A stretch of 64,000 nucleotides of DNA from Candidatus Aquidulcis sp. (GTDB lineage Bacteria; Chloroflexota; Anaerolineae; UBA4142): assembly GCA_020723345.1 (NCBI GenBank), contig DYJA01000012.1:1-64000 (forward strand), in the 5' to 3' direction. Below, in pieces: positions 8,582 to 16,991 of this stretch. The notes below the pieces were generated by a model. It worked only from the letters and a program-made list of their open reading frames with translations. It was not told the origin of the DNA and did no database searches. Positions within the stretch are counted from its first letter, which is position 1. Each line of letters begins with the position of its first letter. Made by a program: the position numbers and the translations under genes.

Positions 8582-8614
8582 AGACCTGTCAGGTCTCTGA
8601 GACCTGACAGGTCT
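8582..8614. repeat. palindromic hairpin between binding protein and permease
   Basis: A perfect 15-bp inverted repeat (AGACCTGTCAGGTCT) with a 3-base loop. The same family recurs at 11240-11273. A stable hairpin just after a binding-protein gene is the position where REP-type elements raise binding-protein over permease levels in mal-type operons; that role is inferred here. Confidence 0.8.
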
Positions 8615-8628
8615 TGTCGAGGTGCAGC

Positions 8629-9621
8629 ATGACCCAAGTCACAAGAGTTTCCGATTTGCCGCGCAAGCGCACACTGTCGCTGGCGACATTTGGCGCGTTC
8701 AAATCCTTCGCCGATCCCAAAACCTACGTGGCGTTTCTCTTCCTGCTTCCGGCGGTGGCGATCCTCGTCGTCGGCTTGCTCGTGCCGTTGTTCAACGCGT
8801 TTGATTTGAGTATGTACCGCTGGTCGATTGGCGTACCGTGGGACAAGCGGCAGTTCATCGGCTGGGCGGCTTTTGAGCGCATGTTGACCGACGACTATGT
8901 TCACACGTCGATCGGCGTGACGTTGCAGTACGCGTTCTGGATCATGGTTCTCGAAATGGTTCTGGGCACCGCGCTCGCGCTCATGCTCGAACGACCTTTC
9001 GCCGGAGTCGCGGTCTTTCGCACGATTTTCATTTTGCCGTACATGGTCTCGCCGGTCGTCGTCGGTTTGATCTGGCGGTACATGCTCGACGCGCGCGTGG
9101 GCGTCATCGATCATTATCTCGAAGCGATCGGCAAGGCGCTGCCATTTTTGCAGCCGTTGGGATTTACACGCCTCGAGTGGCTTGGCAGTCCCGACCTCGC
9201 GCTGCCCGCGCTGGTGCTAACCGATCTCTGGCAGTGGACGCCCTTTATCTTCATCATCGTCTTGGCGGGCTTGCAAGGTCTCCCCGCCGAAGTGACCGAG
9301 GCGTCGCGCATTGACGGCGCGAACTGGCTGCAAACGATCCTCTTTGTCAAATTGCCAATGCTGCGCTCGATTCTGCTCATCACGGTCTTGATGCGCTTGA
9401 TTGACGTGTTCAAAGCGCTCGAAGTGATCTTCATCATGACGTTCGGCGGTCCAGGTCTTTCGACTGAAGTGCTCTCGCTGCACATTTACAAGACCGCGTT
9501 CACCTCGCAGGAACTGGGCTACGCCGCGGCGATTTCAGTTTTGCTGATTGCAATTATCCTGGTTTTGAGCGTCGGACTTTTGAGAATTAGCAATCCGCTG
9601 AAAGAGCGAAGTGACTTGTAG
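8629..9621 (+). CDS. ABC sugar transporter permease (MalF/UgpA type)
   Basis: A 330-residue inner-membrane permease of the binding-protein-dependent family. It has about six membrane segments and the conserved EAA loop (EVTEASRIDGANWLQ, about 220-235) that contacts the ATPase. The start ATG 8629 follows GAGGTG; an upstream TTG would lie inside the repeat hairpin. It partners the second permease and the tandem binding protein to import the substrate of the downstream ula enzymes. Confidence 0.92.
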   Translation: MTQVTRVSDLPRKRTLSLATFGAFKSFADPKTYVAFLFLLPAVAILVVGLLVPLFNAFDLSMYRWSIGVPWDKRQFIGWAAFERMLTDDYVHTSIGVTLQYAFWIMVLEMVLGTALALMLERPFAGVAVFRTIFILPYMVSPVVVGLIWRYMLDARVGVIDHYLEAIGKALPFLQPLGFTRLEWLGSPDLALPALVLTDLWQWTPFIFIIVLAGLQGLPAEVTEASRIDGANWLQTILFVKLPMLRSILLITVLMRLIDVFKALEVIFIMTFGGPGLSTEVLSLHIYKTAFTSQELGYAAAISVLLIAIILVLSVGLLRISNPLKERSDL

Positions 9622-9670
9622 ATACGTGTTGCGTGTTGCGTGACTGAACACTGAATACTGTTCACTGCTT
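9622..9670. repeat. short tandem words between permease genes
   Basis: Words gtgttgc-gtgttgc followed by actgaac-actgaat with a 7-base step, filling the gap between the two permease genes and ending just before the GGAG ribosome site of the second. Confidence 0.65.
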
Positions 9671-9685
9671 ACCTGCGGAGCCGAA

Positions 9686-10528
9686 ATGATAAAACAAAAA
9701 CCAGAGCGAAAAATCAAATGGGGGAGCATCGCGTACTTTGCCGTGCTCGTGTTTCTCGCGTTGATTGCGCTTTTCCCAATCTACATGATGCTCCAGACTT
9801 CGTTCAAAGCGCAAGTAGACATCATGTCGAGCGAACCGACCTGGGTCTTTACGCCGACGACCGATAACTACGAAGTCGTGATCTTTGGACAAAAATTCGA
9901 TCGCTACTTGACGAACTCGGTGATCGTCGGACTGACGACGACGTTCTTGACCTTGTTCACGGCGGGTCTGGCATCCTACGCGCTCGCGCGTCTGCAATTC
10001 CCCGGGCGCGGCTTGCTCGCGCACAGCACGCTGCTCATCCGCATGGTGCCGACGGCGGTGCTCGCCGTGCCGGTTTTCGCGTTGTGGCAAAACTGGGGCA
10101 TCGAAGATGGTCGGCTTGGACTGATCCTTTTTTACACCGCGCTCGGCTTGCCGTTTGCGATCTGGCTCTTGTTCGGATTCATCAAGCAAATTCCAATCGA
10201 ATTGGAAGAAGCCGCGATCATCGACGGCTGCAACGCCGTCCAGATCTTCTTTCAAATTTTATTCCCGCTGATGCGCGCCGGATATGCCGTCGCCGCGATC
10301 TTTACCTTCCGCATTGCTTGGAACGAATTTTTGCTCGCGCTGATTCTGACGAATCGCTACACGCGCACGCTGCCGGTCGCCACCACGTTGTATCTCACCG
10401 ACGAAGGCGTGCAGTGGGGACGCATCATGGCGATGGGCACGCTGCTGGTCATTCCGCCGCTCTTGCTTACGTTCGCCTCGGCGCGTCAGGTGATTCAAGG
10501 TATGACGGCGGGCGCGGTTAAAGGATAG
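9686..10528 (+). CDS. ABC sugar transporter permease (MalG/UgpE type)
   Basis: A 280-residue permease with about six membrane segments, the typical N-terminal FPIYMMLQTSFK region and the EAA loop (ELEEAAIIDGCNAVQIF, about 170-186). It forms the heterodimeric channel with the upstream MalF/UgpA-type permease. GGAG lies 6-7 bases before the ATG. There is no ATP-binding subunit in the operon. Confidence 0.92.
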   Translation: MIKQKPERKIKWGSIAYFAVLVFLALIALFPIYMMLQTSFKAQVDIMSSEPTWVFTPTTDNYEVVIFGQKFDRYLTNSVIVGLTTTFLTLFTAGLASYALARLQFPGRGLLAHSTLLIRMVPTAVLAVPVFALWQNWGIEDGRLGLILFYTALGLPFAIWLLFGFIKQIPIELEEAAIIDGCNAVQIFFQILFPLMRAGYAVAAIFTFRIAWNEFLLALILTNRYTRTLPVATTLYLTDEGVQWGRIMAMGTLLVIPPLLLTFASARQVIQGMTAGAVKG

Positions 10529-10542
10529 AAATTGGAGACTCG

Positions 10543-10562
10543 TCCTGAGCGAAGTCGAAGGA
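10543..10562. repeat. dispersed 20-bp repeat, copy 2, inside short words
   Basis: TCCTGAGCGAAGTCGAAGGA, flanked on both sides by attggaga-type words (10531-10580). Together they occupy the whole permease-ulaD gap, so a repeat supplies the sequence just upstream of the ulaD start. Confidence 0.7.
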
Positions 10563-10582
10563 TTGGAGATTAGAGATTGGAA

Positions 10583-11236
10583 ATGGAAAAACCGAGACTT
10601 CAAATCGCGCTCGATACGTACGATTTGCCTTCCGCGCTTGCGCCGCTGCAACAAGCCGCGCCGCACATTGACGTGATCGAATGTGGCACGATTTTGTGTC
10701 TCGCCGAGGGAATGCGCGCAGTCAGAATCATTCGCAGTCTGTTTCCGACGAAAACGATTCTCGCCGACGTCCGCATCGCCGAAGCCGGCAGTCTCATTTC
10801 GAAAATGGCATTCGACGCGGGCGCGAACTGGGTCAGCGTCGTCAGCGGCGCGACGATGAACACCGTACAAGCCGTGATGAAAGAAGCGACCCAGCGCGGC
10901 GGACAAGTCCAGATCGAATTGATCGACGGCTGGACGTGGGAGCAGGCGAAGCAATGGTGTGCGCTCGGCGTGCCGCAAGTGATCACGCATCGCTCGCGCG
11001 ACGCGGAAGCGAAAGGCGAACTGACCTGGGGACAAAAAGATTTCGACGAAATCCGCAAACTGAACGACCTGGGATTTAAAGTTACTGTAACCGGCGGCGT
11101 CGTGCCGCAAGACATTCCGCTCTTCAAAGGCGTGCCGGTGTACGTCTTCATCGCCGGACGCGGCATCTACGCCGCGCCAGATCCCGCGCTCGCGGCAAAA
11201 ACATTCCAAGACGCGATTAGCAAAACGTTTGCGTGA
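10583..11236 (+). CDS. ulaD: 3-keto-L-gulonate-6-phosphate decarboxylase-like UlaD
   Basis: A 217-residue (beta/alpha)8 enzyme of the OMP decarboxylase suprafamily. In the family it decarboxylates 3-keto-L-gulonate 6-phosphate to L-xylulose 5-phosphate with Mg2+. Asp11, Glu33, Asp62, His136 and Arg139 match the E. coli enzyme positions, as do VTVTGG and FIAGR in the phosphate site. The catalytic DxKxxD signature is altered to DVRIAE: Lys64 is Arg and Asp67 is Glu, confirmed codon by codon (gtc cgc atc gcc gaa). The family call is secure from the context and overall identity, but the exact chemistry could differ. ATG 10583 is preferred over a TTG two codons upstream. The ribosome site is weak. 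Confidence 0.88.
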   Translation: MEKPRLQIALDTYDLPSALAPLQQAAPHIDVIECGTILCLAEGMRAVRIIRSLFPTKTILADVRIAEAGSLISKMAFDAGANWVSVVSGATMNTVQAVMKEATQRGGQVQIELIDGWTWEQAKQWCALGVPQVITHRSRDAEAKGELTWGQKDFDEIRKLNDLGFKVTVTGGVVPQDIPLFKGVPVYVFIAGRGIYAAPDPALAAKTFQDAISKTFA

Positions 11237-11239
11237 TCG

Positions 11240-11273
11240 AGACCTGACAGGTTTTCAGAAACCTGTCAGGTCT
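11240..11273. repeat. palindromic hairpin between ulaD and ulaE
   Basis: Perfect 15-bp arms (AGACCTGACAGGTTT and complement) with a 4-base loop. Same family as 8582-8614. It directly abuts the AGGTGAG ribosome site of ulaE. Confidence 0.8.
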
Positions 11274-11279
11274 AGGTGA

Positions 11280-12137
11280 GTGAACTTGGCAACCCAACTC
11301 TCCCTCGGCATCTACGAAAAAGCCCTGCCGTACAATATCACCTGGCGCGAACGACTCGACCTCGCGAAATCGGCGGGGTTTGATTTTGTCGAACTGTCGG
11401 TGGACGAAAGCGACGAACGCCTCGCGCGTCTCGCGTGGTCGCCGCGCGAACGCGCCGAACTGCGCGACGCAATCGCCGAAACCGGCGTGCCGATCACGAC
11501 GATGTGTTTGAGCGGGCATCGCAAATTCGCGCTCGGCAGCGCGGACGTCGCGATCCGCGCGCGCGCGCTGGACATTCTGCGCCGCGCCGTCGATCTTGCC
11601 ATCGGCGTAAATATCCGTATTATTCAACTCGCCGGGTATTACGTGTACTATGAACCGCACACGCCGGATTCGCGCGCGCGCTATCGCGACGGACTCGCGC
11701 AGGGACTCGAATGGGCGAGCAACGCCGGTGTGATGCTCGCGCTCGAAAACGTGGACGGCAACGACGTGGACTCGATCACGCGCGCGATGGAATTCGTCTG
11801 CGAGTTCAACTCGCCCTGGTTCCAAATTTACCCGGATATCGGCAACCTGGGCGAACATGGACTCGACGTGCGCGCGGAACTGGAACGTGGACGCGGGCAC
11901 ATCGTTGGCGTTCACGTCAAAGACGCGCGTCCGGGCGAACCGCGCCGCGTGCCGTTCGGTCAAGGTGTCGTGCCGTTTGTGGATGCGTTCCAAAAACTCG
12001 CCGAGATGAATTTTGTTGGACCCGTGATGCTCGAAATGTGGAACGATGACTCGCCGGATGCCGTACGAATCGCGCGCGAATCGCGCGAGTGGGTCATGGC
12101 GCGAATGTGCGAAGGCGGGTTGTGGCGCGATGCGTGA
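11280..12137 (+). CDS. ulaE: L-ribulose/L-xylulose-5-phosphate 3-epimerase UlaE
   Basis: A 285-residue xylose-isomerase-like TIM barrel very close to E. coli UlaE in length and sequence (LGIYEKALP, GFDFVE.SVDE, YPDIGNL, GHIV.VHVKD, PFG.G.V). Metal-ligand positions Glu156, Asp186, His212 and Glu252 are offset by one from the E. coli residues. It interconverts L-xylulose 5-phosphate and L-ribulose 5-phosphate. A GTG start at 11280 gives the family length, but AGGTGAG overlaps it; a TTG at 11286 has better spacing, so the true start may be two codons later. The next enzyme of the pathway, an UlaF/AraD-type 4-epimerase, is not in the window. Confidence 0.92.
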   Translation: MNLATQLSLGIYEKALPYNITWRERLDLAKSAGFDFVELSVDESDERLARLAWSPRERAELRDAIAETGVPITTMCLSGHRKFALGSADVAIRARALDILRRAVDLAIGVNIRIIQLAGYYVYYEPHTPDSRARYRDGLAQGLEWASNAGVMLALENVDGNDVDSITRAMEFVCEFNSPWFQIYPDIGNLGEHGLDVRAELERGRGHIVGVHVKDARPGEPRRVPFGQGVVPFVDAFQKLAEMNFVGPVMLEMWNDDSPDAVRIARESREWVMARMCEGGLWRDA

Positions 12138-12150
12138 ATGGCAAAAACAA

Positions 12151-12813
12151 ATGATTGAAGCAATAATTTTCGATCTCGATGGACTGCTCGTCGATTCCGA
12201 GCGGTACTGGAATGAGGCGCGGCGCGCAATGGCGGCGGAACGCGGTATCGCGTGGAACGCGGACGATCATCGCGCATGCATGGGCGTCAGCACGCGCACC
12301 TGGGCGAATTATATGATCCGGCGGCTCAACTTGGAATTAGCGCCGGAACAAGTTGAAGCGCACATCATCGGCGCGATGGTGGAGTTGTACGCGCGCCAGA
12401 TTCCGTACTTGCCCGGCGCGCTTGCGGCGGTCGATCTGGCGGCGCGGCATTTGCCAACCGGCTTGGCTTCCGGTTCGCCGCGCGTGCTGATCGACGCGGT
12501 GACGCGCGATGCGCCGATGCGCGGCAAGTTTCAAGCGATCGTTTGCTCCGACGAATTGCCGCGCGGCAAGCCCGCGCCGGATGTGTATCTGGAAGCCGCG
12601 CGCTTGCTCGGCGTCGAACCGACGCGCTGCGTGTGCCTCGAAGATTCCGGCAACGGAATTCTCTCCGGCAAAAACGCCGGGATGAAAGTGATCGCGGCGC
12701 CGGATGCGCGTTACGCGCCGCCCGCGCCGGAGATTTTGCGGCAAGCGGATCTCGTACTAACTTCACTAAACGATTTTGATCTGAATATGATTCGAACTCT
12801 GGAGAACCACTAA
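12151..12813 (+). CDS. HAD-superfamily phosphatase/mutase (beta-phosphoglucomutase-like)
   Basis: A 220-residue HAD subfamily IA protein. Motif I FDLDGLLVDSE (7-17) carries the nucleophile Asp8 and acid/base Asp10. Motif III is the Lys of PRGKPAPDVY and motif IV is EDSGNG. Such proteins dephosphorylate or isomerise sugar phosphates; substrate unknown. It lies in the ula operon, perhaps clearing excess pathway phosphosugars (inference). ATG 12151 gives the canonical N-terminus; an in-frame ATG at 12130 overlaps ulaE by 8 bases. It overlaps the following kinase as TAATG. Confidence 0.88.
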   Translation: MIEAIIFDLDGLLVDSERYWNEARRAMAAERGIAWNADDHRACMGVSTRTWANYMIRRLNLELAPEQVEAHIIGAMVELYARQIPYLPGALAAVDLAARHLPTGLASGSPRVLIDAVTRDAPMRGKFQAIVCSDELPRGKPAPDVYLEAARLLGVEPTRCVCLEDSGNGILSGKNAGMKVIAAPDARYAPPAPEILRQADLVLTSLNDFDLNMIRTLENH

Positions 12814-13778
12814 TGCCGCGTTTCGATCTGACGACGGTTGGCGAGGGACAACTGCGCTATAGCGTTCCGCCGGGTCAACGCCTGGAGCGCGCGACTCAAC
12901 TCGACGTGCGCGTCGCCTGCACCGAAGCGAACGTCGCAAGTTTGCTCGCGCGGCTCGGCTGGCACTGCGGCTGGATCAGCAGTCTGCCAACGACGCCGCT
13001 CGGCAAGCGCGTCGTGAACGAGTTTATGCTGTCGGGACTCGATCTTTCCGCGATGGTGTGGAGCGACAAATATCGTCTGGCGACGTACTATGTCGAGTAC
13101 GCCGCGCCGCCGCGCGCGACCCAGGTGTACTTTGATCGCGCGAATACGTGCTTTACGAATCTGACGAAGGAACAGATCGACTGGGATTATTTGCTCGACA
13201 CGCGCTTGCTGCATCTGTCCGGTTTGACGGTGCCGCTTTCGCCCTCTGTGCGCGAGATCGTACGCGAAGCGCTTCAGCGCGCGCACACGAAAAACATCGC
13301 GGTCAGTTTCGACATGAACTATCGCCAGCGGATTTGGACGCCGACTCAGGCGCGCGCAGCCATCGCGCCGATGCTGGAGCATGTCGAGATTCTATTTTGC
13401 AGCCGGAGTGACGCGCGGCAGGTCTTTGGCATCACGGGCGAACCGGAAGAAATCGTGACGCGGCTGAGCGAATTGACTGGCGCGTCATTCATCGTTTCGT
13501 CTTTGTCGAGCGACGGGATAATCGGTTGGGATCGCAAAAATCGCGTAGCGTATCGCCAGCCCGCGCGCGAGGTGACGATCCTGGATCGCATCGGCGCGGG
13601 CGACGCGATGGTCGGCGGCGTGTTGCACGGCTGGCTGCAAAACGATTTCGCGAAAGCCGTGCGTTACGGCGCGTTGACCGCCGCGCTCGCGTTGAGCCAG
13701 TTCGGCGATCAAGTCATCACGACGCGCGCGGAAGTCGAAGCGCTGCTCGACGCGGCAGCACCGGACATCGCGCGTTAG
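12813..13778 (+). CDS. PfkB-family carbohydrate kinase
   Basis: A 321-residue ribokinase/PfkB-type sugar kinase with the C-terminal signature DRIGAGDAMVGG (about 255-266), including the catalytic Asp and anion-hole GAGD. The first beta strand also resembles 2-keto-3-deoxygluconate kinases. It is translationally coupled to the HAD gene (TAATG). Imported sugar is unphosphorylated when an ABC system is used, while UlaG and UlaD act on 6-phosphates. This kinase is therefore the obvious candidate to phosphorylate ascorbate or 3-keto-L-gulonate. That assignment is inference. Confidence 0.88.
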   Translation: MPRFDLTTVGEGQLRYSVPPGQRLERATQLDVRVACTEANVASLLARLGWHCGWISSLPTTPLGKRVVNEFMLSGLDLSAMVWSDKYRLATYYVEYAAPPRATQVYFDRANTCFTNLTKEQIDWDYLLDTRLLHLSGLTVPLSPSVREIVREALQRAHTKNIAVSFDMNYRQRIWTPTQARAAIAPMLEHVEILFCSRSDARQVFGITGEPEEIVTRLSELTGASFIVSSLSSDGIIGWDRKNRVAYRQPAREVTILDRIGAGDAMVGGVLHGWLQNDFAKAVRYGALTAALALSQFGDQVITTRAEVEALLDAAAPDIAR

Positions 13779-13815
13779 TCGTCGCAAAGCAAGTGAAACG
13801 CGTTCGTCAAACAAA

Positions 13816-13848
13816 AAGACCTTCGAGGTTGCGCGCCTCGAAGGTCTT
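13816..13848. terminator. intrinsic terminator between convergent genes
   Basis: A perfect 13-bp stem (AAGACCTTCGAGG and complement) with a 7-base loop. The T-rich tail is on the minus strand, so it mainly ends the acyl-CoA synthetase transcript and also closes the ula operon. Confidence 0.85.
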
Positions 13849-13853
13849 GTCAT

Positions 13854-16595
13854 TTACAGATTGACTTCGGCTTTGACGACTCCCTTTTCCAGCGGGTTGA
13901 TCCGAAAGCCGTGTTTCTCGCATAGTTTTTGCATCATCACATTGTCCGCGAGAATGTGCGCGATGACGCGCGTCAGTTTTTCGGCGCGTCCGATGTCGAG
14001 CAGGTGCTGCAACAATATATGCCCGATGCCGTGACCCTGGAAGCGATCGCTGACGAGCATCGTCAAGCGCGCGGTCGTCGATTCGTGCAAACGACTGAGC
14101 CGACCGACCGCGATGATTTGTCCCTGGTGTTCCGCGACGATGGGAATTTCGCGATTGTAATCGGCAAAGCAGACGCGCGCGAGCCGTTCGTGCGTGACGC
14201 GCGCGGAGAGCACGAGCGGGCTGAAATAGCGCAGATACACGCTGCGGTCCGATAGCGTTTCGTGGAATTTGCTGAGCAGCGGTTCGTCTTCCGGTCGAAT
14301 CGGGCGCAGTGCGATCGTCGTGCCGTCTTTCGCTTGTACTTCTTTGATGTACTGCGACGGATACGCGCGGATCGAAAGTCTCGGCAGTTTGTCTTCCGTC
14401 GTATTCTGATCGTACACCACAACGCGCGCGTCGAGCGCGATCAGGTGTTCCGGCGACGCGAGCAGCGGGTTGATGTCGATCTCCTTGATCCATTTTTGTT
14501 CCGCGACGAGTTGGCTGAATTGCACCATGATCGTTTCGAGCGCAGCGAGATCGACCGGCTTGCGCCCGCGCACACCCTTGAGCGCCTTGAAAATCTTCGT
14601 CTGCTCGATCATCCGGCGCGCGAGCGTCGTGTTGAGCGGCGGCAGACCGAGCGCGCTGTCCTTGAACACTTCGACGAGTTGTCCGCCCAAGCCGAACAGC
14701 AGGACGGGACCGAATTGCGGATCGACGCTGCTGCCCAGGATCAATTCGTATCCGTCGAGTTTGATCATTGGTTGGACGGTGACGCCCTGGAAATGCTTTG
14801 CGCCCACTTTTTCGGCAACCGATTTTTTGATCGTGTTGAACGCGCGCGTGACCGCGTCCGCGTCTTTGAGATTCAGCATCACGCCGCCGACATCGGTCTT
14901 GTGCGTGATCGTCTCCGAGTACAATTTCAGTACGACCGGATAACCGATTTCGTTCGCGTGTTTCACCGCGTCCGCTTCAGTCGTCGCCACGCGCGTCTCG
15001 ACGATGGGAATGTGGTACGCCGCGAGCAGTTGCTTGGATTCGAATTCGGTGAGAATTGTGCGACCGGACGCGCGCACTTTTTGAATGATCTGATCGGCGA
15101 CCTCGTCCGATGGTTCGGTGCCGTTGCGTTTTGGTTTTGGCAGAATCGGCGTTTCGTACAGACTCTTCAAGTTCTGCGAGTACTGCCACATGTAACTGAA
15201 CATCCGCACCGCGTCGTCGGGATATTCGAAACTGGGAATGCTCGCGTGGTTGAGAATCGAAATGCCTGCCGCGACTTCTTTACCGCCCATCCAACTCGCG
15301 AGGATCGGTTTGCCGGTGCTCGTCGCGTACGGTTTCAATTTTTCCGCGATCTGCGTCGGATCGGTCATCGCTTGCGGCGTGAGAATGACGAGCATTCCAT
15401 CGCTGTTCTGATCGTTCGCGGCAGTTTCCAACGCTTTGGCGTATCGCTCCGGCGTCGCATCGCCGATAATGTCGACCGGATTGTTGTGGCTCCACACCGA
15501 CGGCAGAATATCGTTGAACGCTTTCATCGCTTCATCGGAGAGCGGCGTCAGTTCGCCACCGCTCGTGATCAACGCGTCGGTCGCGAGCACGCCGGGACCG
15601 CCCGCGTTCGTGACAATCGTCAAGCGCGGACCTTTGGGGCGTGGTTGCTTCGCCAGCACTTCCGCCATCGCGAATAGATCGCCGATGCTGTCGACGCGCA
15701 ACACGCCGGAGCGTTTGAACGCCGCGTCGAGCACGTCGTCGCTGCCGGTGAGCGAACCGGTGTGCGATGCGGCGGCTTTGGCTGCGCCTTCGGTGCGCCC
15801 GGGCTTGATGATGATGATCGGTTTGATCTGCGCGACTTCGCGCGCGGCGGAAAGGAATGAGCGCGCGTTGCCGATCGATTCCATGTACATCACGATACTC
15901 GACGTGTGCGGATCGTCGCCGAGATAATAGATCAGATCGCCCCAGTCCACGTCGAGCATCGAGCCGATGGAAACGAAATGCGAAAAGCCGACGTTTTCCT
16001 GGAAACTCCAATCGAGAACGGCGGTGCAGAGCGCGCCGCTCTGGCTGATAAAGCCGACGGTGCCGGGGCGCGCCATGCCGGCGGCGAACGTCGCGTTCAA
16101 GCCGCTGATCGAACTCATCACGCCGAGGCAGTTCGGTCCGATGATGCGGAGATTGCCGCTTTGCGCGACCTGAAGAATTTTTTGCTCCAGCGCCGCGCCT
16201 TCCGCGCCGATTTCTTTAAAGCCCGCCGAGATGATGATCGCGCCGGGAATTCCCAGATCGACGCAATCTTTGACGATGCCGGGAACGGACGGCGGCGGCG
16301 TGACGATGACGGCGAGGTCGACTTGCTCCGGCACTTCTTTGATCGTCGTGTACGCTTTGATGCCCAGCACGCCGGGGCGTTTGGGGTTGACCGGGAAGAC
16401 GGTCCCGCCGAAAGGATTGCTGATCAAATTCCACAAGACCGTGCGCCCGACCGAGCCGGTCGTTTCGGTTGCGCCGATCACCGCGACATTTTTTGGTTTG
16501 AAGATCGCGTCGAGCGCGCGCGGTTCGTACCGATAAACGTCGTGCGACGGATCGAATAACGACGGCGGTTGCGGCATAGTCGCTGATTTGTCCAT
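13854..16595 (-). CDS. ADP-forming acyl-CoA synthetase fused to GNAT acetyltransferase
   Basis: A 913-residue fusion: CoA-binding Rossmann domain (about 28-125), succinyl-CoA ligase-like domains to about 480, ATP-grasp domain (about 500-720) and a C-terminal GNAT domain (about 750-913, acetyl-CoA loop RFQGHGIG). The layout is that of the protein lysine acetyltransferases Pat/PatZ and of GNAT-bearing ADP-forming acetate-CoA ligases. The phosphohistidine motif SHTG is intact (His278). This favours a working synthetase making ATP from acyl-CoA, perhaps with a regulatory acetyltransferase. The start is set by GGAG 8 bases before ATG 16595; an open frame further upstream runs through a palindromic repeat and is not used. 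Confidence 0.9.
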   Translation of the reverse strand: MDKSATMPQPPSLFDPSHDVYRYEPRALDAIFKPKNVAVIGATETTGSVGRTVLWNLISNPFGGTVFPVNPKRPGVLGIKAYTTIKEVPEQVDLAVIVTPPPSVPGIVKDCVDLGIPGAIIISAGFKEIGAEGAALEQKILQVAQSGNLRIIGPNCLGVMSSISGLNATFAAGMARPGTVGFISQSGALCTAVLDWSFQENVGFSHFVSIGSMLDVDWGDLIYYLGDDPHTSSIVMYMESIGNARSFLSAAREVAQIKPIIIIKPGRTEGAAKAAASHTGSLTGSDDVLDAAFKRSGVLRVDSIGDLFAMAEVLAKQPRPKGPRLTIVTNAGGPGVLATDALITSGGELTPLSDEAMKAFNDILPSVWSHNNPVDIIGDATPERYAKALETAANDQNSDGMLVILTPQAMTDPTQIAEKLKPYATSTGKPILASWMGGKEVAAGISILNHASIPSFEYPDDAVRMFSYMWQYSQNLKSLYETPILPKPKRNGTEPSDEVADQIIQKVRASGRTILTEFESKQLLAAYHIPIVETRVATTEADAVKHANEIGYPVVLKLYSETITHKTDVGGVMLNLKDADAVTRAFNTIKKSVAEKVGAKHFQGVTVQPMIKLDGYELILGSSVDPQFGPVLLFGLGGQLVEVFKDSALGLPPLNTTLARRMIEQTKIFKALKGVRGRKPVDLAALETIMVQFSQLVAEQKWIKEIDINPLLASPEHLIALDARVVVYDQNTTEDKLPRLSIRAYPSQYIKEVQAKDGTTIALRPIRPEDEPLLSKFHETLSDRSVYLRYFSPLVLSARVTHERLARVCFADYNREIPIVAEHQGQIIAVGRLSRLHESTTARLTMLVSDRFQGHGIGHILLQHLLDIGRAEKLTRVIAHILADNVMMQKLCEKHGFRINPLEKGVVKAEVNL

Positions 16596-16623
16596 TTCAA
16601 AATCTCCAATCTCATGTTGTCGT

Positions 16624-16703
16624 GTCATTGCGAGGAGCGTTCGTTGCGACGAAGCAATCTCCGAATCGTGAGTTGGGGATTGCTTCGCTTCGCTCGCAAT
16701 GAC
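16624..16703. repeat. long inverted repeat (gtcattgcgagg family) in a leader
   Basis: The left arm starts GTCATTGCGAGG and continues to GAAGCAATCTCC. The right arm (16675-16703) is its imperfect complement, ending CTCGCAATGAC. It lies in the 5' leader of the acyl-CoA synthetase gene, between its promoter and start. Confidence 0.75.
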
Positions 16704-16835
16704 AGTATCGCGCGCAACAAAAAAGCCCAAGCCAAAGAATCGAGTAGGCAAAAATGCGGTGCCTCTTTCCTCCTTGTAACTTGAGCAACCGGTACTGACG
16801 TGGGTGCGACACATCCCTGTTGCGCGTTCGACTCT

Positions 16836-16864
16836 ATTATATGCCGAATTGGGGATTCACGCAA
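16836..16864 (-). promoter_or_regulatory. sigma70 promoter for the acyl-CoA synthetase
   Basis: On the minus strand TTGCGT (16859-16864), a 17-base spacer and a perfect TATAAT (16836-16841). It implies a leader of about 230 bases containing the inverted repeat at 16624-16703. Confidence 0.7.
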
Positions 16865-16882
16865 GAATGAAAAAGAACTAAT

Positions 16883-16911
16883 TTGCTCCCATCGCCGATG
16901 TATGCTATTAT
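16883..16911 (+). promoter_or_regulatory. sigma70 promoter heading the polysaccharide cluster
   Basis: TTGCTC (16883-16888), 17 bases, TATTAT (16906-16911), about 75 bases before the lipoprotein gene. The following genes run to 47752 on the same strand with small gaps or overlaps, so this may be the main cluster promoter. Confidence 0.55.
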
Positions 16912-16991
16912 CACAACCAGCAGCCGATTCAGACGAGATTTATTTTCGACAAGAGAACTAGTTCCTGGGTCAACCCAAAGAGGAGACAACT

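Noticed and set aside
14262..15677. A 471-codon open frame on the plus strand opposite the acyl-CoA synthetase gene.
   Set aside because: Its Arg/His/Gln/Val-rich product is what the complement of GC-biased codons gives. The minus-strand frame has complete enzyme domains.
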